DNA of 64,000 bases. Origin: Brachypodium distachyon. Taxonomy: Eukaryota > Streptophyta > Magnoliopsida > Poales > Poaceae. The stretch spans positions 7,236,624 through 7,300,623 of the forward strand of contig NC_016134.3 in NCBI RefSeq assembly GCF_000005505.3, given 5' to 3'. Position numbers and translations under genes: made by a program. Shown here in pieces: positions 11,841-24,459 of the stretch. How positions within the stretch are numbered: the first letter of the stretch is position 1; each line of letters opens with the position of its first letter. The notes below the pieces were generated by a model. It made no database searches, had not been told where the DNA came from, and saw nothing but the letters and a program-made list of their open reading frames with translations.

Positions 11841-12270
11841 AGGAGCTCACTGGACTTCATCTGATACTCCAACACGCCAACATGATTGTGCTTCATGAAA
11901 ATATTGCAAATTGTTCGATGGGTGTATAGCATGGTTGTATGCCGGGTTTGTAATTTTCTGAGTTTACTATATCAATTATGTATCGAGCTTGTTTATATTT
12001 AGAACATGAGTTAGTTATATGTACATCTACGGGGATTCATTTCTATGGTTACAACAAAAATATTTATGATTATGCAAAGAGGTTCAGAAGGATACTAAAC
12101 TTGCAATCAGTAACGAGGGCAGCCTTATCTATCGTTGTATCTGCTCTTAAACATCATATTTTTCTCAGCATAAAAGACATTTGTGTCAGGAAAAAAAACA
12201 TGTACTCCCTCCATCCGATAATAAATGACGTGATAAAAATCTATACAGGTTCATATTTTTTATACTTTCT

Positions 12271-12921
12271 TGTCGTGGTGGTGTCACGGCAGATGTCATA
12301 GGATGGCTTAAGTTGGAGCCGATGGACGAAGGAGGAACCGGAGGAGTGAGGACGTGAAGAGAAACACGCACAAGCACACACGGATTTTACTCAGGTTCGG
12401 AGCTCTCTTGTAGAGGTAAGACTCCTACTCCTGCTTTTGTATAAGCCGAAATAGCAAGATCTACAATGGCGCTCCTTGAGCAGTATTCTTGAGAAAGAAG
12501 AAGAAGATGGGGAAAACCCTAGATGTCTAAGTGTTGGATCCCTCTCCTATGAGGGGTAGTGCTCTATTTATGGACTGCCCATGTCACATTGACATGTGGG
12601 TCAAGGGCTAACGTTATCTTCTATGGGCCCCGCCGGGCATGCGTCTTGGTTCCCTCCGGGTGGCACCGCAGGGGACAAGACAACTTTACTTTTCCTGGCG
12701 CCCTGCAACAAGTACAGCAGCCGCCTGCTGGCTTCCGTCACTGATTCTCTTTCGGTGCTTCTTTGCGCAGTCGCCTGGCACCGCAACGTAAGCAGCGACC
12801 GCTTTTCCGCGATAAAGATAGCGTTGCCTTACTTTGCGCCGTGCGATGAGGATAAGACCGTTGAGACATCTCAGAGCTGGCCGAGATCAGAGTATCCGTC
12901 CTTATCCTGTAATCTCGGCCA
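12271..12921 (-). repeat. 3' LTR of element A, inner part lost
   Basis: This block matches 31073-31690 along its length, apart from small indels including about 37 bp extra near 12793-12830. The match ends at AATCTC, where element B begins. The last ~155 bp of the LTR (corresponding to 31691-31845) are not recognisable beside B, so a deletion accompanied or followed the insertion of B. Confidence 0.85.
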
Positions 12922-13455
12922 GGAATCTAGCGAGGACCGTCTTCACTTCTCGTCATCAATCCGCAATTTAGAGCACGCCATTAAGCCTCTCTCTCGTGTC
13001 ACTATAAAGAGACCCCCTCCCTCTCTCATTTCCCCCGCACCCCCTCGCTCAACCCTGTGCCCACGCCGTGTAATTGCTCGCCGGAGTTTTCCGCTGCTGC
13101 CGCCGTTTTTGAGTCACGGTCGTCTCCACGGTGAGCCCCGGTCCAAAAGCTCAAGTTCTTCTTCTTCCTCTCGTTCTTGCGCACGTTTTGACGCGCGCGG
13201 TTTCTTGTATGGTGCCCTGTAGCAGCAGGACGCCGCCCGCCCGTCCTCGTCGGAGCTCCCGCGATGCCGCCGCCGCTCGTCGTCGTCCTAGGCGACAACC
13301 CCGGCCCCGTCTCGCCAAGCTGTGCGCGTCACCATCTTCGCCTCGCCGCGCCGCCCACGCTCACGCCCTCCCCGGCGCCGAAGACCGCCGGAATGCCATC
13401 CGCCGCCCCCGCCCGAACCGCGCCGCCGCCGGAGGTCCACCGCCGGAACCCTAGA
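12922..13455 (+). repeat. 5' LTR remnant of element B
   Basis: The block is nearly identical to 15566-16105 inside the 3' LTR of B. It includes the LTR promoter, with TATAAAG at 13003-13009 (its partner is at 15647-15653). Both the front and the back of the LTR are missing: the front is fused to A's LTR at CTCGGCC and the back is fused to pol. Confidence 0.9.
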
Positions 13456-13465
13456 TCACACAGAG

Positions 13466-14884
13466 GTGCGACCCACTTTGATGGACATAATCAAAGAAGC
13501 CCAGAAAGGTGACTCCGAGATCGATGGGATAAAAGGGAACATGTTAATTGGGAAAGCAAAAGGTTTTCGAGAGGACAGAACCCAGAAATCAGGAAACTGA
13601 TACTGCAGGAAGCCCACGATTCCCCGTACTCTATACATCCAGGAAATACCAAGATGTATATGGATTTGAAGGAAAAAATTTGGTGGACCGGATTAAAGCG
13701 AGACATCGCAGAACACATAGCATTGTGCGATGTATGCAACAAGGTTAAGGCAGAACATCAGAAACCAGCATGATTACTACAACCATTACCCGTACCTGAT
13801 TGGAAATGGGATAAGATAGGTATGGATTTCATCACCGGACTGCCGAGAACCAGATCAGGTTATGACTCCATATGGGTAGTAGTTGATCGTTTGACCAAGG
13901 TCGCACATTTCATACCAGTGAAGACCACCTATACCAGTGCCCAATTAGCGAAACGCTACATGTCCAGAATCGTGTGTTTACATGGAGTACGGAAGAAAAT
14001 AGTGTCAGACAGAGGTACCCAATTTACCTCGAGATTTTGGGGCCAACTACATGAGTCATTGGGAACGAGACTAGAGTTCAGTACAGCGTTTCATCCGCAA
14101 ACTGATGGACAGACCGAGAAGGTTAATCAAATCCTCGAGGACATGTTGAGAGCTTGTGCTCTGGATTACGGTTCCAGTTGGGATGATAATTTGCCCTATG
14201 CCGAGTTCTCGTACAATAACAGTTTCCAAGCAAGCATTGGAATGTCACCATTCGAGGCATTATATGGGAAGAAATGTAGGACCCCACTGTTATGGGATGG
14301 AATAGGAGACCGCAGTCTATTCAGCCCTGACCTGATAAAGGATGCCGAAGAAAAAGTCAGACTAATTCGAGACAGACTGAAAGTAGCACAGTCGAGGCAG
14401 AAGAGTTATGCAGACTCAAAGCGTAGGGAAGTTACCTACGAGGTTGGTGACATAGCGTATCTCAGAGTTTCACCGATACGCGGTGTGAAGAGGTTTGGAA
14501 TCAAAGGTAAACTAGCCCCGCGATTCATTGGACCGTACCGAGTCTTATCACGCCAGGGAGAAGTGGCATATAAGCTAGACTTACCGGAAACTCTGGAAAG
14601 CGTCCACAACGTGTCACCCTGACATGGCCGACACCCCGTTGAGGGACACGGTCCCGCTTGAGGAGGTCCAGTTGCAGAGTGACCTCACCTATGAGGAAAA
14701 ACCCATCAGGATTTCTGATACCGCAGAAAGGCATACCCGCTCCAAGACTATCAAGTTCTGCAAAGTGCAATGGGATCATCACACCGAAGAGGAAGCCACC
14801 TGGGAACGCGAAGACGATCTTCGAGAAGACCATCCACACCTCTTTGCTAGCCAACTAGAATTTCGGGGACGAGATTCATCTTAA
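13466..14884 (+). pseudogene. Integrase and chromodomain of gypsy element B
   Basis: The longest open stretch is 13822-14622. It has the integrase core: GMDFITGLPRTRSGYDSIWVVVDRLTK with the first aspartates, SDRGTQFTSRFW with the second, and HPQTDGQTEKVNQ with the catalytic glutamate. The zinc-binding HHCC part lies upstream in another frame (KRDIAEHIALCDVCNKVKAEH, about 13690-13760), separated by a TGA. After 14622 a frame change leads to the chromodomain-like end (RHTRSKTIKFCKVQW-EEEATWEREDDLREDHPHLF, to 14884). Several frameshifts make this a dead copy. Confidence 0.9.
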
Positions 14885-14895
14885 GGGGTTTAGGT

Positions 14896-17800
14896 CTGTA
14901 ACATCCCAATTTTTCCCAAACTTTGCATCACGCATTTGCACTCATAAGCATCATGCTATTTATGCACCTTGAACATTTTAAACCAAGATTCAAAATTTAA
15001 AATCCCTTTTATTAAGCTTTTGCCTTTTAATCTTCTTTGTTACCTTTTTGAAATTTCTCAACCCACAGGGTTTGTCAATATAAAGGGGTTTATTGCATCA
15101 AGATAAGCTACCCCATAATTTTTGGAATTTAGTTTGGAGTTGAAAAACTATTTTGTTTCTAAATATTGTTGCACCAGAGGCAACTATTTAAGCAAAACTA
15201 TTTTTAATAATTTGCTTTTGGAAGGAATCAAGTCCCAGATGCTTTAGCATCGAGGGATATGATTTTACAAATTTTCTAAAATTTATTTGGGGTCATTTGG
15301 AGTTCAAAATCAAAAGATAGAAGGGAAAACAGAAAAAGTAAAAGAGAAAAGAAAAAGAACAAAAAAAGAGAGAAACCAGACCGGCCCGGCCAACTTGGAC
15401 CGAACCGGCCCAGTCGCGCCCGAACCACGTGCACCCGCACCAGCCCGGCGCGGCCCAAACCGCGAACCGGCCCAGCAACAGCTCGCCCCGCCCAGCGCCG
15501 CCGCCCGCGCGCCCGCAGTCGGTGACAGGTGGGGCCCACCTATCAGTCTTCGTCTTCCTCGGCCGAGAATCTAGCGAGAACCGTCTTCACTTCTCGTCAT
15601 CAATCCGCAATTTAGAGCACGCCATTAAGCCTCTCTCTCGCGTCACTATAAAGAGACCCCCTCCCTCTCTCATTACCCCCGCACCCCCTCGCTCAACCCC
15701 GTGCCCACGCCGTGTAATTGCTCGTCGGAGTTTTCCGCAGCCGCCGCCGTTTTGGAGTCACGGTCGTCTCCACGGTGAGCCCCGATCCAAAAGCTCGAGT
15801 TCTTCTTCTTCCTCTCGTTCTTGCGCACGTTTTGACGTGCACGGTTTCTTGTATGATGCCCTGTAGCAGCTGGACGCCGCCCGCCCGTCCTCGCCGGAGC
15901 TCCCGCGCCGCTGCCCCCGCTCGTCGTCGTCCTCGGCGACCGCCCCGGCCCCGTCTCGCCAAGCCGTGCGCGTCACCATCTTCGCCTCGCCGTGCCACCC
16001 ACGGCCACGCCCCCCCGACGCCGAAGACCGCCGGAACGCCGTCCGCCGCCCCAGCCCAAACCGCGCCGCCGCCGAAGGTCCACCGCCGGAACCCTAGGAT
16101 CACCGGAGGTGTGCCCGACACATCTTGACCGTAGGATCTCGGCCCACGGCGGAGATTAAAACATTTTAATCGAACGAGTAGCGACGAATCGCGTGGTGAC
16201 ACGTGGCAATGTATAAAATGCAATTTTTATTCCCGGATGAATTAAATGGTAAAATTGCAGAAAAACCCTTGGAACTTCAAATACTCATAACTTTTGAACC
16301 GTTTGGCCAAATTTGATGATCCGCACCTTTTTGGAATCCTCATGACATGTAGAAAGTTTTGGCACAGTTTGTTTTCAGTTTTGGACAACTGAAACAGGAC
16401 CAAGTGACAGAATGCTCCACTTTGAATGTAATCACTTAAAAATTGATTTATAAATATTTTGGACGATTTATCCACTCTTAAAATTTCTTAGAGGCACCCT
16501 CTACCCAGTGTAGCCAGAAGAAAAAGGTTATGTATAAAAAATGAATGTATCACCAACGTTGGTATAATCTTGCTTAAAATGGAGTAAACTGGCGTATTTT
16601 AATGATTTCTAGGTGGCACCACATGAACATGATCTTAACATTACACCACATAGATTTAAATCACTAAACTAGCTATTTGTGACAGGAACAAGTTTTAGGT
16701 TGCATCATGTGCATAGCATCATGGCATATTTCATTTGATTGCTAGTATGTATTGGATGGTTGTTTATTTCGGTTATACGTTTTTGTGGTTAGATTTTACG
16801 GAGTGCGAACCCGGTCTTTGCGACGAGTGTGAGAACAACAACAACCTTGGACAAGGCAAGTTCATCTTGCTCATGAATCACCTATCATCGTACTTTTTTT
16901 TTCATTCCTATATGCATTGGAGTTGTTTGTAGAACTGCATTAGGATTATATTATTATATTTATGCTAGCTATGTTGTCCTAATAGAGTAGATTTTCCTCG
17001 CTGTGAAATCCCCACCAATAGCCATTGTATTAGTTTACGCTTAGCCGTGCTATGTAAATATGCATGGGAGGGAACCACTTTCATTCTAGAAATATTGTTG
17101 GAATAAAATTGTTATTTTGGAAGTATGGTTAAAATCAACCCCTAATGAACCATTCTGGGTGGGCGGCTTTGAGTATTATGGTTGTACGTGGCGTCAAATC
17201 CATTTCTATGGGGCCCGCTGAGTCGTCTCTTCGTGGATTCGGGGAGCGCCTGCGTCACAAATGTGGAATGCCATCCGGGGTAACTAGAGGCTGATTTGGG
17301 TTCCTATTTAATTGCTTGCAGTACAACCACATGCTATATTGGCTCTGGTGAGAATAGAGTATGTTGTATGAACCTAGACCCGAGGAATTGTAATGATGTA
17401 GCCGTGTAGGTGGAGCGTGATTCTCTCTTGGTCTAGAGAATTACTTCTGAAAATCTCGTAATCGACGCCGTTGCTACTCTACCTCGAGGACAGCAAGGGA
17501 TTAATCCGTCGGTTTCTTGTGGGGAATGTGTACAACCTCTCGAGAGTGTCAAAACTAAGTACTTAGCCGTGTCCCCGGTTATGGACGAATTATGAGCAGT
17601 TGGATATGGAAACTAAGTAAAGTCTCACTCATTCAAATTTCTAAATAAAATGAATGGTTTAAACTTGGGTTAGGAGCATTGATGTGTCTACTCAATGTCC
17701 TTAGATTTAAATAGGAGCATCGGTGTGTCTACCCGATGTCCAATAGATTTATAATACTGTAAAATTTAATTGTAGTAGGATAAAAATGTTATGTTAATTT

Positions 17801-18169
17801 CTTCCATGCCAGAAAGCCGGATCTCCACATAGCCAATAATTGCATATAATTGTTAGGATCTGTTATAATCCCCGGTGAACTTGCCAATACATTCAATGTA
17901 TTGACCCTAGTGGCTGCAACCTTTAAACTGTTGCAGGGAATTCCGACGATTCGTAAGTTTACGTTGTTGGGTCACGAGCCTACATTCCAACATGCGCTCT
18001 CTGTGGCGTTGAATTGGCTCAATATTTTCCTCGCTTTTCCGCTGTTGAACAATTTATGTTATTTTTAAATGCTAACCCGAGTGGTCATGCAAAGTTGTAA
18101 GTATTATAAAGTTCTGGATGATTACGTTATAATAAAATTTATCGACCTTTGTTTCTCGATATTCCGACA
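14896..18169 (+). repeat. 3' LTR of element B (about 3.2 kb)
   Basis: The LTR starts TGTAACATCCC directly after a purine-rich TTAAGGGGTTTAGG tract, as in RIRE3-like elements. It holds a copy of the promoter block (15566-16105). A length near 3 kb is normal for this group. The right border is set by where element A resumes and is approximate. No host gene is seen within it. Confidence 0.75.
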
Positions 18170-18847
18170 TACTAAGCCGGTGTGCTTATTCAGCATTGAG
18201 CCGAGATTCTTTTCCCCTACATGGCCGACAGCAGAAAACTCGTTTATGCCGACATTAGTGCCACCTGTCGTTTGTACTCTGCACTCCGCTTAAATAACGG
18301 GAAGATAAGACCCGAAGTACTGCCGGCGCGCCCTTTGAGGCGAGCGCGTCGTCCCATCGGACAGTAAAACTAACAGGCCATTAAGAGAGGAATTTTGGTT
18401 CCCACGCGGATCCTTATCCTCCCAGATTCGACGAGATTAACTACGCCACAGCGCGCGGTAACCGAGCACGTGCGCGTTAAAGGGGTTGATTGCCCCCATG
18501 ATCGTGCGCGGCCCTTCCGTTGGCCACAGGGATCATGGGTGCTGAAGATCCACGCCCCCTTTAGTGCGTTGCGGGTATAAAAAGAGGGAGGGGGCGAGGG
18601 AGAAAAACCCTTCGCACTCCCCCAACCTTCTCGCTCTCCTCTGCTCTTCTCTGCTTCTTGCGCGCTCCGCCATTGCCGATAGCTCCGAGCTCTTCCGCCG
18701 CTGCGCTTCCTTGCTCCCAGCAACCGAGCTCATCGCCGTATCCTCGCGCGCACTCGCTTGGCTCTCCGCCACCGTTTCCTTGCTCGCTTGAGCCTTGCAC
18801 CACCACCTCTTTGCCGGAGAAGCTAACGCTAGATCTATTTTCCAACA
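18170..18847 (+). promoter_or_regulatory. Leader and TATA promoter of the antisense ORF of element A
   Basis: A clear TATA box (TATAAAAAG, 18576-18584) in a purine-rich context lies 272 bp upstream of the ATG at 18848. A long pyrimidine-rich leader follows. Element C has the same layout at 51373-51485. This suggests that the antisense ORF has its own promoter, separate from the LTR. Confidence 0.6.
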
Positions 18848-21165
18848 ATGGCTTTTTCTTCCCGTGACGCCGCCGCCGTCGACCCCGCTGCTCAGCACAC
18901 CGAGGAGGAGACGGGCTCGGAGCGAGCTAGCTGGGATGGCTCCAACGTCTCCCCGGCAGACATCGAGTGGCTCCGCCGCTCCCGATGGATTCTAGAAGAT
19001 GTGGAGTGCCAGATCCCCGGCGACGAGACTGTGCCGGCACCCGAATCTGGGGAGCATGTCTTCTTCCTTGCTCATTTTGAACGAGGGTTCGCTCTGCCGG
19101 CTAGTGATTTCACTACGAAATTCTTAGACTTCTTTGGCCTTCTGCCGCACCATCTTCCGGCAAACGCCATCCTCACACTCTCGGCGCTTGTCACTTGCTG
19201 CGAGGCCTATCTCAGCCTCTGGCCTTCTCTCGACTTGGGGGCCAAATACTTTATGTTCCGGCCCCAAGTTCTCCCCGACAAAGAGAATCCCGGTGCCGCC
19301 AAACCCATGACCCAGTGCGGCGTCGCCACCGTGATACCCCGCCGAGGCTCAGCCTTTCCTCGGATCCAAGGTCTTGAGTCCTGCAAAAAGAGGCTCAAGA
19401 CCTTCTTCTATGTCAAGAACTCCTCCGACACCGACAAGATCAACTTGCTAGGATTCGTAGTCGGCCCTCTGGAGGAGAAGAAGAACTGGAAGTATGATCC
19501 GAAGGACAGCCTTCTCGAGATCAATGACATCCACGCCGGCATCCTCGAACTCAAGGCAGAAGGAATGACGGCTGATGATCTGCTGACCACCTTTGTGTAC
19601 GGGCGGTTGTGCCCGCTCCAGCGCCAGACGCACAAGATGTGCTTCTACGGCGGTCAGTTCAATCCGAACCGGGTGTCAACCCTCCGGCTTGACCAGGCTG
19701 AGGTCCGGTGCCGGGTTAAGGCAATCGCGAAGATGAGTATGCCCGAGCGCTGGGAATGGGGTCTGCCGGCGTACAGCCGGAAGCAACGTCTGCCCCCGGT
19801 GAGTTTTTATTTATATGTGTCTTCTGTCCTCGTCTGACATATGGTTATGCCGGCCCTCATTTGACCTAGACTTATCTCGGTGCAACTTGATTCTTTTGTG
19901 GAGAGGTTCACCCTTTAGCGCAACGAAGACGGGAAATCCCCGGATAAACGCTTTGGGAGCCAACGTATGACCATCGACCATGAAGATCCGGACTCGGAGG
20001 ATCAGATGCCGATCGCTCATGCCGGCCCCCGTCGCACCGAAGGTAATAACTCCGGTATCCTCTCCTAGTTATTATAACACTTATCATTAAAATGCTCATA
20101 TCCGCATTAATTCGAGAACAGCCGACTCGGACAATCCCGCCGCAGCTGAGGCGTCGGATCCAGCTGCCGCCGCGGCGCCAGCCCGTGAAAAACGCGCTGC
20201 CGAGAAGGACCTTCCGAGAACTATGAAGCGGAAGAAAGTCGCCTCTCGTGGACCAAAGCCGAAGCCCATGACCGTTGGGTAAGGCTTACGACACCTCAAT
20301 CCTTGATGTTGGTTTTCTTCTTAACTATCATGAAAATAACCAACTCTCATTCCTGCAGAGCGGCTCTGACGGCCTCTCAATCTCTGACGTGTATTGCGTC
20401 TGAGATCCCGGTAGCTGCATCTCCTCATGCGATGCTGAACCCACAACTCAGGCCGCGGGAGAGGCCGAGATGCTGTGGATCCGACATCTCCCGTCCGGGA
20501 TGTCGGCCCGAGCATCGACGCTTCGAGCGTCGCACAAGCCGGGATGTCCGCAGCCGGGACTGCTCCTTCATCGGCGGCAACCGAGACACAAACGGAGCCG
20601 CCGGTCACGGAGACTCCCCAGCAGCCGGCCACAGAACCACAAGGACTCCAAGGACCGCAGACCACAACAACACCGTCATCACCGCCACCGCAGCCGCAAG
20701 CTACTCAACTAGCGGCTGCGCAAGCTAGGAGAACCAGGAGCTCCCCTATCCCGGCTGGGCAAGCGCCTCCTAGTTCCTCCAGCTCAAAATCAGCTCAGGG
20801 AGTTCCCCTCAGGACGGCCAGTGGGCATAGCTGGGGGTCGCTGGACCAGTTCGTAATGGACTGGCACATCGCCGACAGCTATGAGGTGAACTCCAGCACC
20901 CTCCAGACAGCGCGGCAGAGCCCTCTGGTGTGGCCCGCACCCATAGCGACTCCGGAGTCCGTGTCGGCCCGAATGTTTCAGGCAAGAATCGCCTTGTTTC
21001 AATCCAGCCGCGCTGCCGAGGTATGAAAAATTTCCTTGAAGTTTTTTAGTCTAATTCTAGTATCTATACTTCTAGTCCCCGAGGTTTAGGGCGAGTAAGA
21101 ATTGGTCGACCTGAAGCTTGTCTTAGAAAACTTCAAACACTCAGCCACACTTTTAAAAACTTCAA

Positions 21166-21480
21166 ACACCAATCCCCGAGATTCAGGCCGGGTTTAGAAT
21201 AGTCGGCCTGAAACTTAAAAACTTGAAACACTTATTCCCCGAGATTCAGGGCGGGTTTAGAATAGTCGGCTTGAAGCTTAGAAACTTCAAACACTTATTC
21301 CCCAAGATTGAGGCCGGGTTTAGAATAGTCGGCCTGAAGCTTAGAAACTTTAAACACTTATTCCCTGAGATTCAGGTCAGGTTTAGAATAGTCAGCCTGA
21401 AGCATAGAAACTTCAAACACTTATTCCTCGAGATTCAGGTCGGGTTTAGAATAGTCGGCCTGAAGCTTACAACTGTTGAC
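21166..21480 (+). repeat. 63-bp tandem repeat in an intron of the antisense ORF
   Basis: GTTTAGAATAGTC recurs at 21192, 21255, 21318, 21381 and 21444, an exact spacing of 63 bp, in five full copies plus flanking partial ones. Because 63 is a multiple of three, one frame stays open (21223-21495) and reads KHLFPEIQxGFRIVGLKLRNF over and over. It lies between a GTATGA donor (about 21021) and an acceptor (about 21523), so it is probably intronic. Confidence 0.9.
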
Positions 21481-21974
21481 TTCCCCCTGCAATAGAATTA
21501 ACTGTTGATTATTGTCTTGCAGACCTGCATGAACAAGCACACCGCTACCTTTAAGGTCCTGCTGGCGAAGCACAAGAAGCTGGCGGCAGAGCACAAGGCC
21601 TTGGTAGCCGAGCGCCAGAGCCAGAGTAAGTACATTTTTATTGACATAAAGACTTTGTCCGAGTATTAATGCACTGCAAAAACTGATACATGCTCTTGTT
21701 TACAGCTGGGGACAATGCTCAAGTATCTGAGCTCTTGAAGCATGTCGCCGAAGTACAAGGTATAGGCTTTTCCTTATCTCGGGTTTCATCCATCTTAAAC
21801 TTAAACTTCTGTAACACACGTCTGCTAAAGAGATGAGAAAACTCGGCTAGAAGAGCAGCACCGGGACAAAGTGGCCCGGCTAAAAGCACAGCTCGAAGGT
21901 CAGGCAGAGGCGCATAAGACCGAGGTAGGTCAACTTACCTCGGCTCTCTCCGCCCAAGGTGACGAGAAGATCCG

Positions 21975-22975
21975 TGTCGTCGCACGGTGCTCCGACACCG
22001 GGGGCGTGCGGCCACGGCCCCCTTTTAGGTTCGGTAGGGGCGTCGGGTTCTCCCCGACGATCGCCAGCACGGCTGAAGGGGCCCTGCAGGACCGGCGAGA
22101 TGAAGTGCTAGAGGTGCGCGCTAATCCAAAAACACACGCACGTTTTTACCCAGGTTCGGGCCACCCGGAGGTGTAAAACCCTACGTCCTGCTTGTCTGGG
22201 CTGGTATTAATTTAGAATCGGGTGTTTACAAGTTGCCTGGCAAGTTCTCGGGCTTTCTCTCACTGGCTAGGTTCTCCTTACTACTCTTTGCTGGTGCTGG
22301 AAGTTAACTATGAGCTGGTCGAACTCAGCCCCTCTGTCTACTGGAGCCAACTAATCTTCTGCCGAGCCCTTTGACCGTTGGCGAAGGTCCTCCTTTTATA
22401 CTAAAGGGGATGCCACAGGTGCCACGGTGCATGAGCTACAAGTGTCGGACGGGGTGACATACAACTCCCCCCGGTGAGCTGGTGGCGCGCATGGACGCCA
22501 GCTCCGCCGCTAGGGGTCTAAAACCTCTAGGGTAGGATTGGACAACCACTGTTCCTTTGATCGGACGGGTAAACGACCCGTCGGTTGGCTCATTTACTGA
22601 GTCGTGCGCCTTACTCCTTGCCTTGGTGGGACCGCGCATCCCACGCCCGCCACGCGTCCTCGTGGAGCTGTTGATCTGGCTACTGGGCTCCGCGCCTGAG
22701 GCAGGGGCATGCGGCCGGGAACCCCCTGCCCCGGCAAGTCGACCCCGGGAAGTGCCCGGGCCCAACGCACCCGGGAACCCCCCCCACCACCCGGGAAGCA
22801 GCTTCCCGGGAGGTGCCCAGGCGAGAATATTCCCCGAAGTCCCGCTTGCCCCTTTCGGGCTGGTGGCTTGCCGGGCTGCTCATAAACGGTCCCCGGGATG
22901 AGACCTTCCCGGGGACTCGGGAACGGGGCCCACACGTCGCGCAGCGGTGGTACCCCGGGTGCCACTGGTGCGACA
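21975..22975. mobile_element. Solo LTR (1001 bp) inside the antisense ORF of A
   Basis: The unit begins TGTCGTCGCAC and ends GGTGCGACA, an inverted TGTCG/CGACA pair. ATCCG occurs directly before (21970-21974) and directly after (22976-22980), a perfect 5-bp target duplication. It is related to, but distinct from, the LTRs of element C. No internal region is present, so it arose by LTR-LTR recombination. Removing it restores the coding frame around GDEKIR / LEGEVQKC. Confidence 0.95.
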
Positions 22976-24459
22976 ATCCGCCTGGAAGGCGAAGTGCAGA
23001 AATGCAAGGATCTTGTCGCCAAGGTCGAGACTCGCACCACTGCTGCCGAGAAGGAGAAGGCCGACAACGCCCTCCTGCTCAGCGTGTGCCGGCGTGACCT
23101 CATCAAAATCGACGCAATGCTGACTAGCAAGTTCCCCTTGACCAAGTCTCTTCCTGTGATCATTTGTCCGAAAGCAGCAATGGGGTGCCGAGACTCACTA
23201 TGATCTTTTTTCCTTTGTCAGAATTTTTCCCACAATCTGTTGAAACTGCCCAAGCTGCCGTGATCAAGGCCCGTAGAAGGAGGGATCCAACCGGGGCAGT
23301 GCCCTTTGAATATGACTTGGAGGATTACTTGGTCAGCATTGCGAGCCGGGTTGAGCCTCTGAAGTCGTTTGGGGTAAACATGCTCAATGCCGGCATCCGG
23401 GCCTTCCGAGCGTTGTGCCCGGGAGAAGAAGCTCCGACCGGCATCCCGGAATTGGTGAAGCGCCTTCTGGAGGTGAAGGACCGGCTGAACGAGTGGCGGG
23501 AATCGGCCGGTCGTGTCGGTGCCGACGAGGCTTTGTCGTTTATACTCTCTTGGTACGACGGCATCAACCTAGACGTGCTGCAGTCGATGCGATTCGTCTC
23601 CCCTGTCCTCTCAGACCCGGAACTCATCGTGAAGCGGCAGGAGCGGGCCTACTCCTTTATCCAATATGCCGATGTGCATAAATTTGTGGAGGGCCCGGTG
23701 TCAGAAGCAGATACGGAGATGGCCGAGGAAGAAGAAGAAGTCGACGAAGAGATTGTCGTCGAGTTGGCTTCTACTGCAACGGACGCTCCGAGTTCCGGCG
23801 CCGCCAATCCTTCTGTTTCTTCTTAGTCAAGCCAGAAAAAATACTCTAAATTTATCAGATCCCTAGGATGCCGGGTGCAGATGTAACCGGGTTAAAACAC
23901 TTTTGTTTGTGAAGCACCATACTTTTAATTTATTTAAGTCTTTTAATTACCGAGTTCCCAACCGAGTCCCCGAGTCTATTTTTTCTGTTGGTGATTTTAT
24001 GACTTCGGTTCTTTTGTCTGCCTTGTTGGCGTTCGACGTATGAATCGCGAAGTCATGGAACAACCCTTTCAAAAAATTAAACTCTACAAATTCGCTTGGA
24101 AATACCTGAGACAGGAATGAAATGTCGGGTTAAGTAAAGAATCGCGCATCTCGGTTCGCTTCTTTGTTTGTTTCCGCAATCGTTTTTCATGTGTCCAGTT
24201 ATCTCGTACCCAATCTCTAGGTTGCCATGAAGCCAGGTTGCGGACAACAGCGAAGTCATAGAGGGGATTTTCAATACCGACACATTACTCAACTGACACA
24301 AGATTACACAACTAAGCCATGCCGACATATTAAACGATAAATGTAAAACAACACGTAAATAGCATGGGAGTCCCCGAGTCCTTTTTAAGAACCCGGCGGA
24401 TAATTTCATTGTTTCACAACATTCAACATAAGGGAAAAAGCGATACAAATACTCATCTT

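Larger units (their letters stand above)
12922..18169 (+). mobile_element. Chromodomain-type Ty3/gypsy element B (Tekay/RIRE3-like), deleted
   Basis: A piece of LTR (12922-13455) is joined directly to the end of pol (13466-14884), which is followed by a polypurine tract and a long 3' LTR starting TGTAACATCCC at 14896. The pol C-terminus resembles the chromodomain of Tekay/Del elements. Gag, protease, RT and most of RNase H are gone. The right end is placed at about 18169 by the return of element A sequence and is uncertain by about 100 bp. Confidence 0.8.
18848..23826 (+). pseudogene. Antisense ORF of element A (Transposase_28-like, multi-exon)
   Basis: Exon 1 (18848-19798, 317 codons) contains the domain catalogued as 'putative gypsy type transposon' (PF04195): HVFFLAHFERGFALPASDF, FLDFFGLLPHHLPANAIL, LSALVTCCEAYLSLWPSLDLG. 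It ends at a clean GTGAGT donor. Exon 2 (19919-20042) and exon 3 (20122-20278, with a basic KRKKVASRGPKPKP patch) follow in frame with GT-AG borders. Further exons are visible near 20475-21020, 21524-21627 and 21705-21760, then 21850-21974 continuing at 22981-23148 and 23221-23826. The last ones are coiled-coil-like (LKAQLEGQAEAHKTEVGQL). A solo LTR interrupts the coding part at 21975. The role of this protein in the element is unknown. Confidence 0.8.

Noticed and set aside
12596..13222. 208-codon plus-strand ORF
   Set aside because: It crosses from the LTR of element A into the LTR of element B and has no protein similarity.
15429..16128. Overlapping ORFs in the B LTR
   Set aside because: They are GC-rich LTR sequence with overlapping frames; the same block appears in the 5' remnant at 12922-13455.
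18848..19798. Exon 1 of the antisense ORF taken as a host gene
   Set aside because: It carries the Transposase_28-type domain and lies within the TTTCT-flanked element A; it belongs to the retrotransposon.
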